Of a DNA stretch of 53,157 nucleotides, positions 1 through 7,969 are shown in pieces. The notes beneath the pieces were generated by a model. The model was not told the DNA's origin, did not search any database, and saw nothing but the letters and a program-made list of their open reading frames with translations. The stretch spans positions 1-53,157 of the forward strand of contig SBAS01000069.1 in NCBI GenBank assembly GCA_005240145.1, read 5' to 3'. The position numbers and the translations under genes were made by a program. Every line of letters begins with the position of its first letter. Positions within the stretch are counted from its first letter, which is position 1. The stretch comes from Nitrosomonadales bacterium (GTDB lineage: Bacteria; Pseudomonadota; Gammaproteobacteria; Burkholderiales; SG8-39).

Positions 1-14
1 CATCCCCTTTTGCC

Positions 15-35
15 CCTGCCTAAAAATTAGGCAGG
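15..35. repeat. short perfect inverted repeat at the window edge
   Basis: Two 9-base arms (15-23 and 27-35, CCTGCCTAA and its complement) flank a 3-base AAA centre. No T-run follows on either strand, so it does not look like an intrinsic terminator. It lies next to the direct repeats at 51-94 and may belong to the same mobile-element remnant. Confidence 0.6.
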
Positions 36-40
36 ATAGG

Positions 41-96
41 TTGAACACCCTGGTCAATTTTGAACGCGCAGTACCCCGTTCAAATGGTCAATTTCC
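41..96. repeat. TGGTCAATTT direct repeats, possible IS21-type end remnant
   Basis: TGGTCAATTT occurs at 51-60 and again at 85-94. TTGAAC occurs at 41-46 and 60-65, with its inverse GTTCAA at 78-83. Repeated short motifs of this kind are typical of IS21-family termini, but no transposase gene is visible in the window. The rest of 1-309 holds no gene I can support; it ends in the promoter of the M24 gene. Confidence 0.35.
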
Positions 97-275
97 ATCA
101 CGCGCCAACATTTAGGCGCTTTTCCAGCCGCACGGGAATCCGAATTCGCACAGTCGTACCCATACCGAATATTGCCAAATTCCGGGTGAATGCTCAATGT
201 CTTTAGAGACGTATCGCACGCGCTGGGCGGGTTGCACGGAATGCTGGGTTTGTCCGATAGTCTTTGAATCGGTCT

Positions 276-302
276 TTGACTTCGATTCGTATTTGCTATC
301 CT
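276..302 (+). promoter_or_regulatory. candidate sigma70 promoter of the M24 operon
   Basis: A TTGACT -35 box (276-281) and a TATCCT -10 box (297-302, preceded by TGC, so partly extended) are separated by 15 bases. Transcription would begin about 7 bases later, almost on the ATG at 310, and no Shine-Dalgarno sequence is visible there. The spacing is slightly short, so this is a prediction by eye. Confidence 0.4.
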
Positions 303-309
303 CTTTCCC

Positions 310-1617
310 ATGGCTAAGAAAGCGAAGCGGCCGCAGTTCGTGCCGGTCGATCCTGACGACCTGAAGCCGATGCACCAGTGGCACCGGCCGCTGCAGGCGC
401 CGGGAATCACGCAGGTGGATTTCGAGGAGCGGGTGGATTTCAAGCGCCTGCACCGCTACCGCCTCGCGCGCACGCGCCAGTCGCTCGCAAAATCAGGGCT
501 GGGCGCGGTGCTGTGCTTCGACCAGCACAACATCCGCTACATCTCCTCCACCGTGATCGGCGAGTGGGCGCGCGACAAGCTGATCCGCTATTGCCTGCTC
601 ACCGGCACGGGGGATCCGTGGGTGTGGGATTTCGGCTCGGCGGCGCGCCACCACAAGCTTTACTGTCCGTGGCTGAAGGAAGACCACGTGCGCGCGGGCA
701 ATCCGGGCATGCGCGGCGCGATCGGCCCGTCGGTCGGTTTGTTCGAGGCGGCAGCGAGGGAGATCAAGGACATCCTGGTGCAGGAAGGCGTGGCGGGGAT
801 GCCGCTCGGCCTGGATTTATGCGAGCCGGGGTTTCTCTTCGCGCTGCAGAAGGTGGGGCTCAACATCCGCGACGGCCAGCAGGTGATGCTCGCGGCGCGC
901 GAAGTGAAGAGCCACGACGAAATCACGCTCCTCAACACGGCGTCCGCGATGGTCGACGGCGTCTACCAGGACATCGCCGAAGTGCTCAAGCCCGGCGTAA
1001 AGGAAAGCCAAATTGTCGCGCTCGCATCCAAGCGCCTGTACGAGATGGGCTCCGACTGTGTCGAGGCGGTGAACGCCATCGCCGGCGAGCGCTGCTCGCC
1101 GCATCCGCATAATTTCACCGACCGCCTGATCCGCCCCGGCGACCAGGCTTACTTCGACATCATCCATTCCTTCATCGGCTACCGCACCTGCTACTACCGC
1201 ACGTTCTCGGTGGGCCGCGCCACGCCGCCTCAGAAGGACGCCTACAAGCGCGCGCGGCATTGGATGGACGACGCCATCTCGATGCTGCGGCCCGGCGTCT
1301 CGACCGAAAAAGTGGCGAAGATGTTCCCGCAGTGCACCGAAATCGGCTTCGAAACCGAGATGGCCGCGTTCGGCCTCAATTTCTGCCACGGCCTGGGCCT
1401 AGGACTGCACGAGCGGCCGCTCATTTCGCGCGTCAATTCCTTCATCGAGCCCTACGAACTCAAGGCGGGGATGGTCTTCGCGGTCGAGACCTTCTGCCCG
1501 GCCAAGGACGGCGTCTCCGCGGCGCGGATTGAGGAGGAAGTGGTGCTGACCTCCGAAGGTGCGAGGATTATTTCCCTTTATCCTGCCCAGGAATTGCCGG
1601 TGGCAAATGCGTACTAA
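310..1617 (+). CDS. M24 family (creatinase/prolidase-fold) hydrolase
   Basis: The 435-residue protein has an N-terminal creatinase-like domain (about residues 45-200) and a C-terminal pita-bread M24 domain (about 205-420). Expected metal ligands are visible as Asp283, His360 in a HGLGLGLHE motif, Glu393 in VETF and Glu408. The second Asp of the family motif (GY..D.TRT) is replaced by Cys294 in GYRTCYYRT, so binuclear metal binding may be altered. Relatives include Xaa-Pro peptidases, creatinases and the DMSP lyase DddP, and I cannot say which reaction this one performs. It is the first gene of a tight operon: its stop overlaps the next gene by 11 bases. The operon's dehydrogenase and binding proteins suggest small-molecule catabolism rather than peptide turnover. 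Confidence 0.85.
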   Translation: MAKKAKRPQFVPVDPDDLKPMHQWHRPLQAPGITQVDFEERVDFKRLHRYRLARTRQSLAKSGLGAVLCFDQHNIRYISSTVIGEWARDKLIRYCLLTGTGDPWVWDFGSAARHHKLYCPWLKEDHVRAGNPGMRGAIGPSVGLFEAAAREIKDILVQEGVAGMPLGLDLCEPGFLFALQKVGLNIRDGQQVMLAAREVKSHDEITLLNTASAMVDGVYQDIAEVLKPGVKESQIVALASKRLYEMGSDCVEAVNAIAGERCSPHPHNFTDRLIRPGDQAYFDIIHSFIGYRTCYYRTFSVGRATPPQKDAYKRARHWMDDAISMLRPGVSTEKVAKMFPQCTEIGFETEMAAFGLNFCHGLGLGLHERPLISRVNSFIEPYELKAGMVFAVETFCPAKDGVSAARIEEEVVLTSEGARIISLYPAQELPVANAY

Positions 1618-2524
1618 ATCGACAATTGGCTGGATCGGCGCCGGGCGCATGGGCTTCGAGATGGCCGCGCGCCTCGCCACGGGCGGCGCGGACGTGCTGG
1701 TGTGGAACCGCACGCGCGAGAAAGCCGAGCCTTTGAAGAAGTACGGCGCCAAGGTCGCCGGCGATCTCACCGAACTGGCCTCGCGCGACATCGTGTTTTG
1801 CATGGTGTCGACGTGGAAGGATGTCAAGCAGGTAATTAGAAAACTGCTGGAGAATTCGAAACAGAAACCGAAGCTGGTGGCTGAGTGCTCATCTATTTCG
1901 CTGGAGGGCTCCGCCGAACTGCGCGAAATGCTGGAGAAGAAAGGCATCCAGTATCTCGCTGCACCGGTCTCGGGCAACGCCAAGGTGATCAAGGCGGGCC
2001 GGTTGTCCTTCGTTTGCTCCGGGCCGAAGCAGGCTTTTGTGCTTGCCAGGCCCTGCCTGAACCTCATGGGAGCAAATGCAAGTTATGTGGGCGAAGGCGA
2101 GCTCGCGCGCATCGTCAAAATCTGCCACAACGTGTTCCTCGGCGTGGTGACGCAGTCTCTCGCCGAGATCACGGTGCTGGCGCAGAAGGCCGGCGTGCCG
2201 CGCCATGCCTTTCTCGAATTCATGAACCAGAGCGTGATGGGCTCGACCTTCACGCGCTACAAGACGCCGGCGTTCGTCAACCTCGATTTCAGGATAACCT
2301 TCACGCCACAATTGCTGCGCAAGGACATGGACCTCGGCCTCGACGCGGGGCGCAGGTTCGAAGTGCCGATGCCGCTCGCGAGCGCGGCGCGCGATCTGAT
2401 CCAGTCGATGATCGGCCAAGGCTGGAGCGAACAGGATTTTGCGACGCTTCTGCTGCAGCAGGCGGAGGCTTCGGGAATCAAATTGAAACCGGAAAACGTG
2501 GAGGTGGGCGATGGATTGTCTTAA
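1607..2524 (+). CDS. NAD(P)-dependent beta-hydroxyacid dehydrogenase (HIBADH family)
   Basis: The 305-residue protein begins with a Rossmann dinucleotide-binding motif GWIGAGRMG (residues 8-16). It has the substrate loop APVSGNAKVIKAG (119-131) and the family's catalytic lysine at Lys171 in ARIVKICHN. This is the architecture of 3-hydroxyisobutyrate, tartronate semialdehyde and related dehydrogenases, which oxidise or reduce a hydroxyl next to a carboxylate. The ATG at 1607 was chosen over an in-frame start at 1559 because it puts the Rossmann strand at the N-terminus, overlapping the previous stop by 11 bases as is usual in operons. The next gene starts inside its 3' end (14-base overlap). 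The exact substrate is not readable from the sequence. Confidence 0.88.
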   Translation: MRTKSTIGWIGAGRMGFEMAARLATGGADVLVWNRTREKAEPLKKYGAKVAGDLTELASRDIVFCMVSTWKDVKQVIRKLLENSKQKPKLVAECSSISLEGSAELREMLEKKGIQYLAAPVSGNAKVIKAGRLSFVCSGPKQAFVLARPCLNLMGANASYVGEGELARIVKICHNVFLGVVTQSLAEITVLAQKAGVPRHAFLEFMNQSVMGSTFTRYKTPAFVNLDFRITFTPQLLRKDMDLGLDAGRRFEVPMPLASAARDLIQSMIGQGWSEQDFATLLLQQAEASGIKLKPENVEVGDGLS

Positions 2525-3473
2525 GGTCTTGCTGTCGGTATTTTTTGTTCTCGTAGTGGGAAATTCGCAGGCACAGACCTACCCTAACAAGCCGGTCCGC
2601 CTGGTTATCGCCTTTACGCCGGGTAGTTCGATCGACATTGTCGGGCGCGCGGTTGCCGCGAAGCTATCCGAGTTCTGGGGCCAGCCGGTGGTGCCGGAAA
2701 ACCGCGCCGGCGCGGGTGGCTCGATTGGCTCGAAGGTGGTGGTGGACGCCGCGCCCGACGGCTACACGCTGCTCGCCAACTCCTCCGCGCACGTGTCGAA
2801 CCCGGCGATCTTCGCCAACCTGCCCTATGACACCCTGAAGGACTTCACCAACCTTGCGCCGATGACGGCTGGGCCAAACGTGTTGTTCGTCGGCACCGGC
2901 ACCGGCTGGAAAACCTTCGCCGATTTCATCGCTGCCGCGAAGCAGAACCCCGGCAAGCTCAACTTCTCCTCCGCTGGCATCGGCAGCGGCACGCATTACA
3001 ACCTCGAGAAGCTGAAGATTGCGACCGGCATCAACGTCGTGCACGTGCCCTACAAGGGCACGCCCGAGGCGATCAGCGACACTATCGGCGGGCGCGTGTG
3101 CTGTTACTGGGCGCCGATCAATGCGGCTCTGCCGCACCTCCGCGGCGGCAGGGCGGTCGCGCTCGCCGTTTCCAGTGCGCAGCGAACTAGTTTGCTGCCG
3201 GACGTGCCGACTGTCGCTGAGTCCGGCGCCCCGGGTTTCGACTACACGCTTTGGCTGGCCTTGTGGGGGCCGGCGGGGATGCCCGCCGACGTCGTTGGCA
3301 AAATCAACGCCGACGTGAACCGTGCGTTGAGTACCCCGGAATTGCGCAGCCAGCTCAGTAACCTCGGCACGCTGCCGATGCAGATGACGGCACCCCAGTT
3401 CGCCGAGTTTGTGCGCAAAGAAATCGAGGAATCGCAGCGCATCCTTAAGGCGGCCGGTATCAAGCCGCAATAA
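2511..3473 (+). CDS. Bug/TctC-family periplasmic solute-binding protein (copy 1)
   Basis: The 320-residue protein carries a Sec signal peptide (about residues 1-22, cleaved after AQA) followed by the Bug signature YPNKPVRLVIAFTPGSS. The fold-typical motifs [14 protein letters not shown] and GSGTH follow. Bug proteins capture carboxylates or related small acids in the periplasm, in some cases for tripartite tricarboxylate (TctAB) transporters. No tctA or tctB membrane gene lies in this window, so it is an orphan receptor, as is common in Burkholderiales. It overlaps the upstream dehydrogenase by 14 bases and is followed 10 bases later by a paralogue, so it is almost certainly co-expressed with the catabolic enzymes. 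Confidence 0.93.
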   Translation: MDCLKVLLSVFFVLVVGNSQAQTYPNKPVRLVIAFTPGSSIDIVGRAVAAKLSEFWGQPVVPENRAGAGGSIGSKVVVDAAPDGYTLLANSSAHVSNPAIFANLPYDTLKDFTNLAPMTAGPNVLFVGTGTGWKTFADFIAAAKQNPGKLNFSSAGIGSGTHYNLEKLKIATGINVVHVPYKGTPEAISDTIGGRVCCYWAPINAALPHLRGGRAVALAVSSAQRTSLLPDVPTVAESGAPGFDYTLWLALWGPAGMPADVVGKINADVNRALSTPELRSQLSNLGTLPMQMTAPQFAEFVRKEIEESQRILKAAGIKPQ

Positions 3474-3483
3474 GGGAGCAGAG

Positions 3484-4440
3484 ATGTTTTTTCTCAGAAT
3501 TGTTGTTGTCCTGCTGGGTATGATCGGGATCGTTCATGCCCAACCCTATCCCGCCAAACCCGTCCGGCTGATCATCTCCTTCACGGCGGGCAGCTCTACC
3601 GACATCGTTGCCCGCATCGTGATGGCGAAGGTCTCGGAATACTGGGGGCAGCCCGCGGTGATCGAGAATCGCGCCGGCGCCGGAGGCTCGATCGGCTCCA
3701 ATGTGGTGGCGAGCGCGCCGGCCGACGGCTACACGCTGCTCGTCAATTCCTCGGCGCACGCGGTCAACCCGGCGATCTTCGCCAAGCTGCCCTACGACAC
3801 GCTGAAGGATTTCATCGACATCGTCCCGCTCACAGTGCAGCCCAACGTGCTGGTGGTGAACGCGACTTCCCCGTACAAGACCATGATGGACCTGGTGAAT
3901 TCCTCCAGGGCGCATCCGGGTGCACTGAATTTCGGCCATGCCGGCATCGGCAGCGGCACGCACCTCAACACCGAGCGCTTCATCGCCGCCGCGGGAATGA
4001 AGGTGACGCAGGTGCCGTTCAAGGGCACGCCGGAGGTCATCGCCGCGCTGCTGTCCGATTCGGTGCATTGCTACTGGTCGCCGATCTCGGCGGGCATGGC
4101 GGCGATCAAGGGCGGCAGGCTGCGCGCCCTGGCGGTAAGCTCGGCGAAGCGCAATCCGACGCTGCCCGAGGTGCCGACGACGGGCGAAGCGGGCGTGAAG
4201 GGCGCGGATTCGCCGCTCTGGTTCGGCATGTGGGCGCCGGCCGGCACGCCGCCGAACGTCGTGCAAAAGGTCTCGGCCGATGTGCGGAAGGCGCTCGCCG
4301 ACCCGGGCGTGAAGGAAAAGCTGTTGGCGCTGGGCAACGACGCCATGGACATGTCGCCGGCAGAGTTCGCGCGGTTCGTGCGCGAGGAGATCGACACCTA
4401 CCAGCGCGTGATCAGAGCCGCGGGCATCAAGCCTCAGTAG
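3484..4440 (+). CDS. Bug/TctC-family periplasmic solute-binding protein (copy 2)
   Basis: The 318-residue protein is a paralogue of the preceding gene. It has the same layout: signal peptide ending near residue 20, [49 protein letters not shown] and GIGSGTH. The ATG at 3484 was chosen because an AGGGAGCAGAG ribosome-binding sequence lies directly before it and because a signal peptide follows at once; the frame is open further upstream. The tandem arrangement and shared motifs point to local duplication, possibly with divergence of ligand. Its 3' end overlaps the 3' end of convergent nadE by 14 bases, so there is no room for a separate terminator. Confidence 0.93.
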   Translation: MFFLRIVVVLLGMIGIVHAQPYPAKPVRLIISFTAGSSTDIVARIVMAKVSEYWGQPAVIENRAGAGGSIGSNVVASAPADGYTLLVNSSAHAVNPAIFAKLPYDTLKDFIDIVPLTVQPNVLVVNATSPYKTMMDLVNSSRAHPGALNFGHAGIGSGTHLNTERFIAAAGMKVTQVPFKGTPEVIAALLSDSVHCYWSPISAGMAAIKGGRLRALAVSSAKRNPTLPEVPTTGEAGVKGADSPLWFGMWAPAGTPPNVVQKVSADVRKALADPGVKEKLLALGNDAMDMSPAEFARFVREEIDTYQRVIRAAGIKPQ

Positions 4441-6415
4441 GGACTTTTTTCAGGTCCTCAAGCCACACGGACGCATTGCCGTCCGAGGGCGCGCGCCAGT
4501 CGCCGCGCGGCGAGAGCGAGCCGCCCGAGCCCACCTTGGGGCCGTTGGGCAGGGCGCTCCTCTTGAACTGGCTGGTCTGGAAGAAGCGCCGCAGGAACAC
4601 CTCCAGCCATTTGCGGATTTCCGCGAGGCTGTAGCTTCCCTTCCACGCGCTCCAGGCGAGGAAGGCGACCTTGGCGGGCGCGTAGCCGAAGCGCAGCGTG
4701 TAGTAGAGGTGGAAGTCCTGCAGTTCGTAGGGGCCGACGGTGTCCTCGGTCTTCTGGCTGCCGGGGATCAGCTCCGGCGATATTTCCGTCGCCAGTACGC
4801 GCTCCAGCGCCTTCTTCACCGCAAGGTCGAACTGGCCTGAGGCGGCGACCCAGCCGATCAGGTACTGCACCAGGGTCTTGGGCACGCTGACGTTGACGTT
4901 GTAGTGCGACATATGGTCTCCAACGCCATAGGTCGCCCAGCCCAGCGCCAGCTCCGAGAGGTCGCCCGTGCCCACTACCAGACCGCCATGGTGGTTGGCG
5001 AGCCGGAACAGGTGGCTGGTGCGCTCGCCCGCCTGCACGTTCTCGAAGGCGATGTCGTATTGCTTGCGGCCCTTGGCGAAGGGGTGGCGGAGGTCGCGGA
5101 ACATCTGCATGCAGGAAGGGCGGATGTCGATCTCCTCCGCGCTCGCGCCCACCGCGCGCATCAGCTGCCAGGCGCTGGAGCGCGTGCGTGTCGAGGTGGC
5201 GAAGCCAGGCATGGTGTAGGCGAGGATGTTCCTGCGCGGCAGCGAGAGCTCGTCCATGACGCGTGCGCAGACCAGCAGCGCCTGGGTGGAGTCGAGGCCG
5301 CCCGAGACGCCGACGATGAGCTTTTTCGTTCCTGTAGCGCGCATGCGCGTGGCGAGGCCTTCCACCTGGATGCGGTAGACCTCCTCGCAGCGCGCGTCGC
5401 GCGTCGCCGGGTCGGACGGTACGTAAGGGAAGCGTTCGATTTTTCTCTTTAGTTTCAAAATGCCTTTGAAAAAAGGCAAAGAGAATTCAATCATCCTGAA
5501 TCGCCCGATTTCGGCAGCGTGGCGGCGCGCCGATTCGCCGAAGGAGTTCTGCCGCATGCGGTCAGCCTCGAGGCGCTCGAGGTCGATGTCCGCCAGCGTG
5601 AGCTGGGCGCTCGTGGCGAAGCGCTGCGACTCGGCGAGCATGGAACCGTTCTCGAACGCCATGGCGTGGCCGTCCCAGGCGAGGTCGGTGGTGGATTCGC
5701 CAGCGCCGGCCGCACTGTAGAGGTAGGCGGCGATGCAGCGCGCCGATTGGTTGGCGGCGAGGTCGCGGCGGTACTGTTGCTTGCCGATCACCACGTTGGA
5801 AGCCGAGAGGTTGGCGATCACCGTCGCCCCCGCGAGCGCGGCGTGGGAGGAGGGCGGCACCGGCACCCACAGGTCTTCGCAGATCTCGGCGAACAGCCGC
5901 AGTCCCGGCTGTTCCTTGCTCTCATAAATCAGAGGCCCCAAAGGAACGCTCTGTCCGGCCAACCTGACTTCCCGTACCGCCCCGTCACCGGGAGTGAACT
6001 GGCGCAACTCGTAGAACTCGCGGTAGTTCGGCAGGTAGGTCTTGGGCGTGAGGCCGAGCAGCCGGCCACGGCAGATGAAGGCGGCACAGTTGTACAGCTG
6101 GCCGCTCGCGACGACCGGCAGGCCGACGAAGGCGGCAATCGGCAGGGACTTCGTGCGCGCGAGCAGCCATGCGAGCGCGGCCTCGGACGCGCGCAGCAGG
6201 GCCTGCTGGTGGAAGAGGTCTTCGCAGCTATAGGCCGAAAGCCCGAGTTCCGGGAACACCGCGACAACCGCTTTCTGCTGCGCCGCCTGGCGCATCAACG
6301 CCAGCGTGGCAGCGGCGTTGGCCATCGGATCGCCGATGCGCACCAGCGGCGTGGCGAGCGCCACGCGCGCGAAGCCGTGCCGGTAAAGGTTGAAAAACTC
6401 GCCGCGCGCAGCCAT
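4427..6415 (-). CDS. nadE: glutamine-hydrolysing NAD+ synthase
   Basis: The 662-residue two-domain enzyme makes NAD from nicotinic acid adenine dinucleotide, ATP and glutamine. The N-terminal nitrilase-type glutaminase domain (about 15-300) shows the Glu-Lys-Cys triad as Glu56 (FPELGLSAY), Lys125 (TPKTYLPNY) and Cys179 (FAEICEDLW). The C-terminal synthetase domain (about 335-620) has the ATP pyrophosphatase P-loop SGGLDS (371-376) and the [19 protein letters not shown] segment. The length fits the long NadE class found in Mycobacterium and many Proteobacteria. The ATG at 6415 has no Shine-Dalgarno sequence, and a TAAAAT -10 box sits 8 bases upstream, so the mRNA may be leaderless. Confidence 0.95.
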   Translation of the reverse strand: MAARGEFFNLYRHGFARVALATPLVRIGDPMANAAATLALMRQAAQQKAVVAVFPELGLSAYSCEDLFHQQALLRASEAALAWLLARTKSLPIAAFVGLPVVASGQLYNCAAFICRGRLLGLTPKTYLPNYREFYELRQFTPGDGAVREVRLAGQSVPLGPLIYESKEQPGLRLFAEICEDLWVPVPPSSHAALAGATVIANLSASNVVIGKQQYRRDLAANQSARCIAAYLYSAAGAGESTTDLAWDGHAMAFENGSMLAESQRFATSAQLTLADIDLERLEADRMRQNSFGESARRHAAEIGRFRMIEFSLPFFKGILKLKRKIERFPYVPSDPATRDARCEEVYRIQVEGLATRMRATGTKKLIVGVSGGLDSTQALLVCARVMDELSLPRRNILAYTMPGFATSTRTRSSAWQLMRAVGASAEEIDIRPSCMQMFRDLRHPFAKGRKQYDIAFENVQAGERTSHLFRLANHHGGLVVGTGDLSELALGWATYGVGDHMSHYNVNVSVPKTLVQYLIGWVAASGQFDLAVKKALERVLATEISPELIPGSQKTEDTVGPYELQDFHLYYTLRFGYAPAKVAFLAWSAWKGSYSLAEIRKWLEVFLRRFFQTSQFKRSALPNGPKVGSGGSLSPRGDWRAPSDGNASVWLEDLKKVPTEA

Positions 6416-6423
6416 GGAACGTC

Positions 6424-6461
6424 ATTTTACGCCTGTTCCTATATGGTGTATAAAGCCATAT
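6424..6461. promoter_or_regulatory. divergent nadE/tumE-like promoter region with a palindrome
   Basis: On the minus strand TAAAAT (6429-6424) lies 8 bases before the nadE ATG. On the plus strand TATAAA (6449-6454) lies 5 bases before the ATG at 6460. The plus-strand box sits inside an inverted repeat, ATATGG (6441-6446) and CCATAT (6456-6461) with a 9-base centre. Its right arm covers the start codon, a position suited to autorepression by the downstream winged-helix protein. The operator role is inferred. Confidence 0.4.
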
Positions 6462-6663
6462 GTATCAGGAGCGCGTCGTGCTGGCAGATGGAGTGGTGTT
6501 CGAGCTCGCGTTCAGGTCCGCTGCGGACTTCCGGCTGGCCTGCCTGAAAGGCAAGCGGCTGCTGGTCGAGTACCGCAGCGGGCGCGCCTACGCGTTCAAG
6601 TCAGTGGAAAAACTCAGGTACGACTTCGAACGCGATGCCGAAGACGCTCTACGTCAGGGTTAG
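6460..6663 (+). CDS. shortened TumE-like toxin-family protein
   Basis: This is a 67-residue protein. Its N-terminus (YQERVVLADGVVFEL) and C-terminus (YAFKSVEKLRYDF) resemble the two ends of TumE/DUF6516 toxins. The central segment of that family, which contains the conserved DNE.GKGDH residues thought to be functionally important, is absent, so the protein is about half the usual length of roughly 100 residues. It overlaps the next gene, a winged-helix protein of the partner-antitoxin type, by 29 bases, which preserves the toxin-first operon order. I therefore read it as an internally deleted and probably inactive toxin. Assignment to the family rests on the two ends and the neighbour, and is moderate. 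Confidence 0.55.
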   Translation: MYQERVVLADGVVFELAFRSAADFRLACLKGKRLLVEYRSGRAYAFKSVEKLRYDFERDAEDALRQG

Positions 6664-6994
6664 CGGGCAAGCCGACGCGCTCGATCGCTTCGAGGCCGCC
6701 TGGCACCTTGCCTCGGGCCGCCGTCCGCCGGCGCCGCTCGCGCTGCTCTCCTTCGCCGACCTGCCGCTCCTGATGAAAAACCTGACGCCCGCGCGCTGGG
6801 AGCTGCTGCGGGAGCTGAAAAAGGCGGGGCCGGTGACGATCTTCGCGCTGGCGAAGCTGCTCGAGCGGGATTACAAGAACGTGCACACGGACGTTGCGCG
6901 CCTTGTTGAATTGAACCTGATCGGAAAAAACCAGGACGGGAAAATAAGCGTGTCCTGGGGGGCGGTGCGCGCGGAACTCAGGCTCAACGCCTGA
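6635..6994 (+). CDS. winged-helix DNA-binding protein, TumA/HVO_A0114-like antitoxin
   Basis: The 119-residue protein has a C-terminal winged helix-turn-helix (about residues 55-110). The pattern is LTPARWELLRELKKAGPV, then FALAKLLERDYKNVHTDVARL, then a wing ending in a short acidic-basic tail. This matches the HVO_A0114/TumA regulators encoded downstream of TumE toxins. The protein would bind and repress its own promoter, where a palindrome overlaps the toxin start (6441-6461). It appears intact although the partner upstream is shortened, so it may persist as a free-standing regulator. It ends 9 bases before the convergent corA-type gene. Confidence 0.65.
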   Translation: MPKTLYVRVSGQADALDRFEAAWHLASGRRPPAPLALLSFADLPLLMKNLTPARWELLRELKKAGPVTIFALAKLLERDYKNVHTDVARLVELNLIGKNQDGKISVSWGAVRAELRLNA

Positions 6995-7003
6995 GGGCGT
7001 TCC

Positions 7004-7969
7004 TTACAGCCAGCCAGCCTTGCGGAAGCGCAGGAACAGCACCACGTCGATCACCACCATCAGACCCAGCGCGAACGGGTAGCCCCAGATCCATTTCAGC
7101 TCCGGCATGTTGTCGAAGTTCATGCCATACACGCCGGCGATCATGGTCGGCACCGCCACCAGCGCGGCGTAGGCGGCGAGGCGCTTGGTGACTTCGCTCT
7201 CGCCGATGGTGATCATGGCGAGGTTGACCTGCAGCGCGGTATTCACGGTATCGCGCAGGGAATCGAGCGACTGGTTGAGGCGCACCAGGTGGTCGTAGAC
7301 GTCGCGGAAATACTCGCCGAGCCCCGCGCAGACCGCCGGCACGCGCCCGCCGTAGAGCTTGCCCACCGCGTCCATCAGCGGCGCGGTGGCATGCTTGAGC
7401 GTGGTGACCTTCTGCTTGACGTAGTAGAGCGCCTCGATGTTGGCGCGGGCGGAAGTGTTGGCGAAAATCCGCTCCTCGATCGCCTCGAGCTCGGTTTCGA
7501 TCGTATCGAGCACCGGGAAATAGCGGTCCACCACCGCGTCCATCAGCGCGTAGAGCACGTAGCCCGAGCCGTGGCGCAGCAGCTCGGGCTCGCGCTCGCA
7601 GCGCGCGCGCACGCCGAGGAAGCCCTGCTCGGTGCGGTTGCGGACCGAGAGCACGTAGTTGGACCCGGTGAAGATGTTCACCTCGCCGACATGGAGTTCC
7701 TCCCCGACGGCTTCCACCACGTGCAGCACGGTGAAGATCTCGCTGCCGTATTCCTCGATCTTGGGGCGCTGGTGGCCGTGGCGCGCGTCCTCGACCGAGA
7801 GTTCGTGCAGGTCGAACTGCTGGGTCATCGCGTCGAGCTCGGCATCCGACGCATCGCGCAGCGCCACCCAGACGAAGCAGCCCGGCTTGGCGAGATAGTC
7901 GTGGATCTCGTCCTGCGCGATGTCGGCGAGCTTCTTGCCGTCCTGGTAGACGACGCAGTTGACTAGCAT
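7004..7969 (-). CDS. corA: CorA-family Mg2+/Co2+ transporter
   Basis: The 321-residue protein has a large cytoplasmic N-terminal domain with the PKIEEYG motif and long C-terminal helices. Two transmembrane segments lie at the very end, the first followed by the pore signature YGMNF. This is the standard CorA pentameric channel layout at normal length. The ATG at 7969 gives the family-typical start MLVNCVVYQDG. An alternative ATG 24 bases upstream (7993) lies inside the divergent Nudix gene. The start codon overlaps the Nudix start codon by two bases, so its promoter must lie inside the opposite gene. Confidence 0.9.
   Translation of the reverse strand: MLVNCVVYQDGKKLADIAQDEIHDYLAKPGCFVWVALRDASDAELDAMTQQFDLHELSVEDARHGHQRPKIEEYGSEIFTVLHVVEAVGEELHVGEVNIFTGSNYVLSVRNRTEQGFLGVRARCEREPELLRHGSGYVLYALMDAVVDRYFPVLDTIETELEAIEERIFANTSARANIEALYYVKQKVTTLKHATAPLMDAVGKLYGGRVPAVCAGLGEYFRDVYDHLVRLNQSLDSLRDTVNTALQVNLAMITIGESEVTKRLAAYAALVAVPTMIAGVYGMNFDNMPELKWIWGYPFALGLMVVIDVVLFLRFRKAGWL

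Noticed and set aside
54-453. Minus-strand open frames at the left edge
   Set aside because: They overlap the start of the M24 gene and the repeat region, have no Shine-Dalgarno sequence and no recognisable features.
310-1617. Call as DMSP lyase DddP
   Set aside because: It shares the M24 fold, but the metal-ligand pattern differs (Cys294 in place of an Asp) and no DMSP-related genes are nearby, so only the superfamily is claimed.
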